From contig CALGNW010000293.1 in the NCBI GenBank assembly GCA_937958345.1, positions 1-13,677 on the forward strand: 13,677 bases of DNA, given 5' to 3'. The position numbers and the translations under genes are program-made. Below the pieces are notes generated by a model. That model had not been told where the DNA came from. It was given only the letters and a program-made list of their open reading frames with translations, and made no database searches. The DNA is from an uncultured Neomegalonema sp. GTDB lineage: Bacteria > Pseudomonadota > Alphaproteobacteria > Rhodobacterales > Rhodobacteraceae. This document shows, piece by piece, positions 12,395 through 13,677 of this stretch (its first letter is position 1; each line of letters starts with the position of its first letter).

Positions 12395-13096
12395 CTATTT
12401 CGCGAACGCCAACCGATCCGCCAGTTCCCGCAACAGCTTTTTGCGGATGGCGCGGGGGAAGTCTGTGTAATCTGTCGCGACCTCGACGAACGAGCCGGGG
12501 CCATGGGCGACGTGGTTCCGGTAATACTCGGCGATGCCGTCTTCCGATGCCTCAATCGCCAATCCGTTGACGATGATCTGCGCCGCGTCGAGGCGGGGAT
12601 GAAAAACATGCGGTTCTGCGCCCTCGTTGCTCGGCCCGTCGCCCGAGACGTCGATGATTTTGCGAAGGCAGGTGCGGGGGGCGGTCTCATGCAGTTCAAT
12701 GGCGACATTCAGCGCCTCGCCGATTCCGGTAGAGTAATTGCGGAAGGCGCGGGGCGCGGCCTCGATTTCGTCGCGCAGGCGCGCGACGTCCTCATGGGTG
12801 TCGGTTGCGGTCCATGGAACCGAGACTTCCTGCCGCCGCGTGCCGCTCCACTGGACCAGCGAAATCAGCGCCTTGGCGTTCACCAGTGCCTCGGCGACGA
12901 CCGGATCGCCGAGCGCCGCCGACAGCCCCTCGGCCTGCAGCCGGTATTCCTTGGCATCGACACTGCCGGAAACATCAATCGCCAGAACCAGCGCGACATC
13001 GCAGGCGTGTGCCGGGGCGGCGCAGATCACCGCCCCGAATGCAGCCGCTATGGCCGCGCGTGCTACCAACTTCCGGTGTTTTCCATGCTGGCCCAC
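12395..13096 (-). CDS. secreted DUF1194 protein with von Willebrand factor A-like fold
   Basis: A 233-residue exported protein. The N-terminus has a hydrophobic signal sequence (ARAAIAAAFGAVICAAPAHA) with likely cleavage before CDVALVLAIDVSGSVD. DVSGS (41-45) is the metal-ion-dependent adhesion site motif DxSxS of VWA domains. WSGTRRQ (83-89), STGIGEAL (121-128) and IDVSGDGPSNEG (147-158) are further marks of the DUF1194 family. Its role is unknown; metal-dependent binding in the periplasm is a reasonable guess. Start is uncertain: the GTG at 13096 overlaps gloA by 34 bp and lacks a clear Shine-Dalgarno. A TTG at 13069 begins directly at the signal peptide, has GGAAAA nine bases upstream and only a 7-bp overlap, so it may be the true start. 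Either way it is probably coupled to gloA. The repeat cluster begins 17 bp after its stop. Confidence 0.85.
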   Translation of the reverse strand: MGQHGKHRKLVARAAIAAAFGAVICAAPAHACDVALVLAIDVSGSVDAKEYRLQAEGLSAALGDPVVAEALVNAKALISLVQWSGTRRQEVSVPWTATDTHEDVARLRDEIEAAPRAFRNYSTGIGEALNVAIELHETAPRTCLRKIIDVSGDGPSNEGAEPHVFHPRLDAAQIIVNGLAIEASEDGIAEYYRNHVAHGPGSFVEVATDYTDFPRAIRKKLLRELADRLAFAK

Positions 13097-13494
13097 GGCT
13101 CGGCGGGGGCGAGGGCGTCGCCCGCCTGTAACAGCTCGATTGAAATGCCGTCAGGGGATTTCACAAACGCCATGCGGCCATCGCGCGGCGGGCGGTTGAT
13201 GGTGACGCCCGCGTCCATAAGCGTCTGGCATGTCTCGTAGATATTATCGACATTATAAGCGAGGTGGCCGAAGTTCCGCCCGCCGGTGTATTCCTCGTCG
13301 CTGTCCCAGTTATAGGTCAGCTCGATCTCGTTGCCCGGTCCGCCGCCCGGCTCTGACAGGAAAACGAGCGTGCAATCCGCGCCGTCCAGATCTTTGCGGC
13401 GGGTTTCTTCGAGGCCGAGGAGAGTGCAGTAGAATTTTTTGCTCTCTTCGATGTCTTTTACGCGCACCATCGTGTGTAGGTACTGAATCGCCAT
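13063..13494 (-). CDS. gloA: lactoylglutathione lyase (glyoxalase I)
   Basis: A 143-residue vicinal-oxygen-chelate enzyme that converts the hemithioacetal of methylglyoxal and glutathione to S-lactoylglutathione, detoxifying methylglyoxal in the cytoplasm. The metal ligands fit GloA: His7 in LHTMVRV, Glu58 in IELTYNW, His77 in FGHLAY and Glu120 in ISIELLQ. FYCTLLGLEETRR, YTGGRNFGHLAYNVDNIYETC and NRPPRDGRMAFVKSPDG are classic glyoxalase I blocks, and the C-terminal EPWASMENTGSW matches a tail common in alphaproteobacterial versions. Start: ATG 13494 with AGGAGAG (13502-13508 on the plus strand) seven bases upstream. It overlaps the start of the DUF1194 gene. Its promoter must lie in 13509-13650; I saw no convincing pair. 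Confidence 0.95.
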   Translation of the reverse strand: MAIQYLHTMVRVKDIEESKKFYCTLLGLEETRRKDLDGADCTLVFLSEPGGGPGNEIELTYNWDSDEEYTGGRNFGHLAYNVDNIYETCQTLMDAGVTINRPPRDGRMAFVKSPDGISIELLQAGDALAPAEPWASMENTGSW

Positions 13495-13610
13495 TACTGG
13501 ACTCTCCTGCTTTGTTCGTTAAACACTCCCGCACACCTAGCTGCGGATATGCAAGAGACAACCCGATGAGCCTGACCCGTCAAAAGACAGAGAGTAAATC
13601 GGGGTGGAGA

Positions 13611-13634
13611 CGACCCGGGAATGAACCCGGGTCG
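13611..13634. other. perfect 9-bp hairpin in the gloA / right-edge gene intergenic region
   Basis: CGACCCGGG (13611-13619) and CCCGGGTCG (13626-13634) pair perfectly around AATGAA. No T tract follows on the plus strand. It lies 18 bases before the ATG of the right-edge gene and just before a second inverted repeat, so it may form part of a structured 5' leader. Confidence 0.65.
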
Positions 13635-13637
13635 AAC

Positions 13638-13664
13638 GTAGTAGGAGGTCAAATGTTCTACTAC
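13638..13664 (+). promoter_or_regulatory. inverted repeat enclosing a ribosome binding site and start codon
   Basis: GTAGTAG (13638-13644) pairs exactly with CTACTAC (13658-13664); G13645-T13657 and A13646-T13656 can extend the stem. The loop holds the rest of the Shine-Dalgarno AGGAGGT (13643-13649) and the ATG at 13653. In mRNA this could hide the initiation site. The fold is seen in the sequence; regulation is inferred. Confidence 0.5.
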
Positions 13665-13677
13665 AGCGTGGCGGCAA
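13653..13677 (+). CDS. 5' end of an unidentified gene (partial)
   Basis: An ATG at 13653 follows a full consensus AGGAGGT (13643-13649), with only three bases between, and opens a frame MFYYSVAA that runs off the window. Eight residues are too few to name the product. The strong Shine-Dalgarno, the leader hairpins and the divergent orientation to gloA make a real gene likely, though the spacing is shorter than usual. Confidence 0.5.

Noticed and set aside
12203..13240. Plus-strand open frame (345 codons) across the repeats, DUF1194 and gloA
   Set aside because: It crosses two well-supported opposite-strand genes and a repeat region and shows no family motif.

Overview
The window looks like a chromosomal segment of an alphaproteobacterium, most likely Rhodobacteraceae (Roseobacter-like). 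This rests on the GC-rich coding style, a eukaryote-like 404-residue NADP isocitrate dehydrogenase, the glyoxalase I and DUF1194 proteins, and the tRNA-Leu/tig/clpP/clpX order. No taxon-specific marker was tested, so the family assignment is an inference.

Region 1 (1-2126, plus strand) is a tight operon: the tail of an unknown gene, a DUF1330 protein, pseudouridine kinase (psuK) and pseudouridine-5'-phosphate glycosidase (psuG). Each junction from DUF1330 onward is a 4-bp start/stop overlap. Together psuK and psuG turn pseudouridine into uracil and ribose 5-phosphate.

Region 2 (2123-5553, minus strand) holds two unrelated-looking NADP isocitrate dehydrogenases in one transcription unit. The monomeric type (737 aa) is followed after 2 bp by the dimeric eukaryote-like type (404 aa). 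The dimeric gene overlaps the end of psuG tail to tail by 4 bp.

Region 3 (5554-8087) is a divergent intergenic region and a 716-aa autotransporter. Its passenger has the GDSL/SGNH esterase fold, but all three catalytic-triad residues and the oxyanion asparagine are replaced. A strong terminator follows.

Region 4 (8298-12067, minus strand) is the housekeeping proteostasis block: tRNA-Leu(UAG), trigger factor (tig), clpP and clpX, closed by a strong terminator. An imperfect 12-bp inverted repeat with a heat-shock-like promoter lies between clpP and clpX.

Region 5 (12068-12394) has no gene. It contains a cluster of degenerate structured repeats with three copies of an 18-nt core, and the copy nearest the tRNA appears to supply the tRNA -35 region.

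Region 6 (12395-13677) has glyoxalase I (gloA) overlapping a secreted von Willebrand-type DUF1194 gene on the minus strand. At the right edge, on the plus strand, is the start of a gene whose ribosome-binding site and ATG sit inside an inverted repeat.

The observations most worth following are the catalytically dead GDSL autotransporter, the coupled isocitrate dehydrogenase pair, the repeat cluster beside tRNA-Leu, and the hairpin over the start of the last gene.
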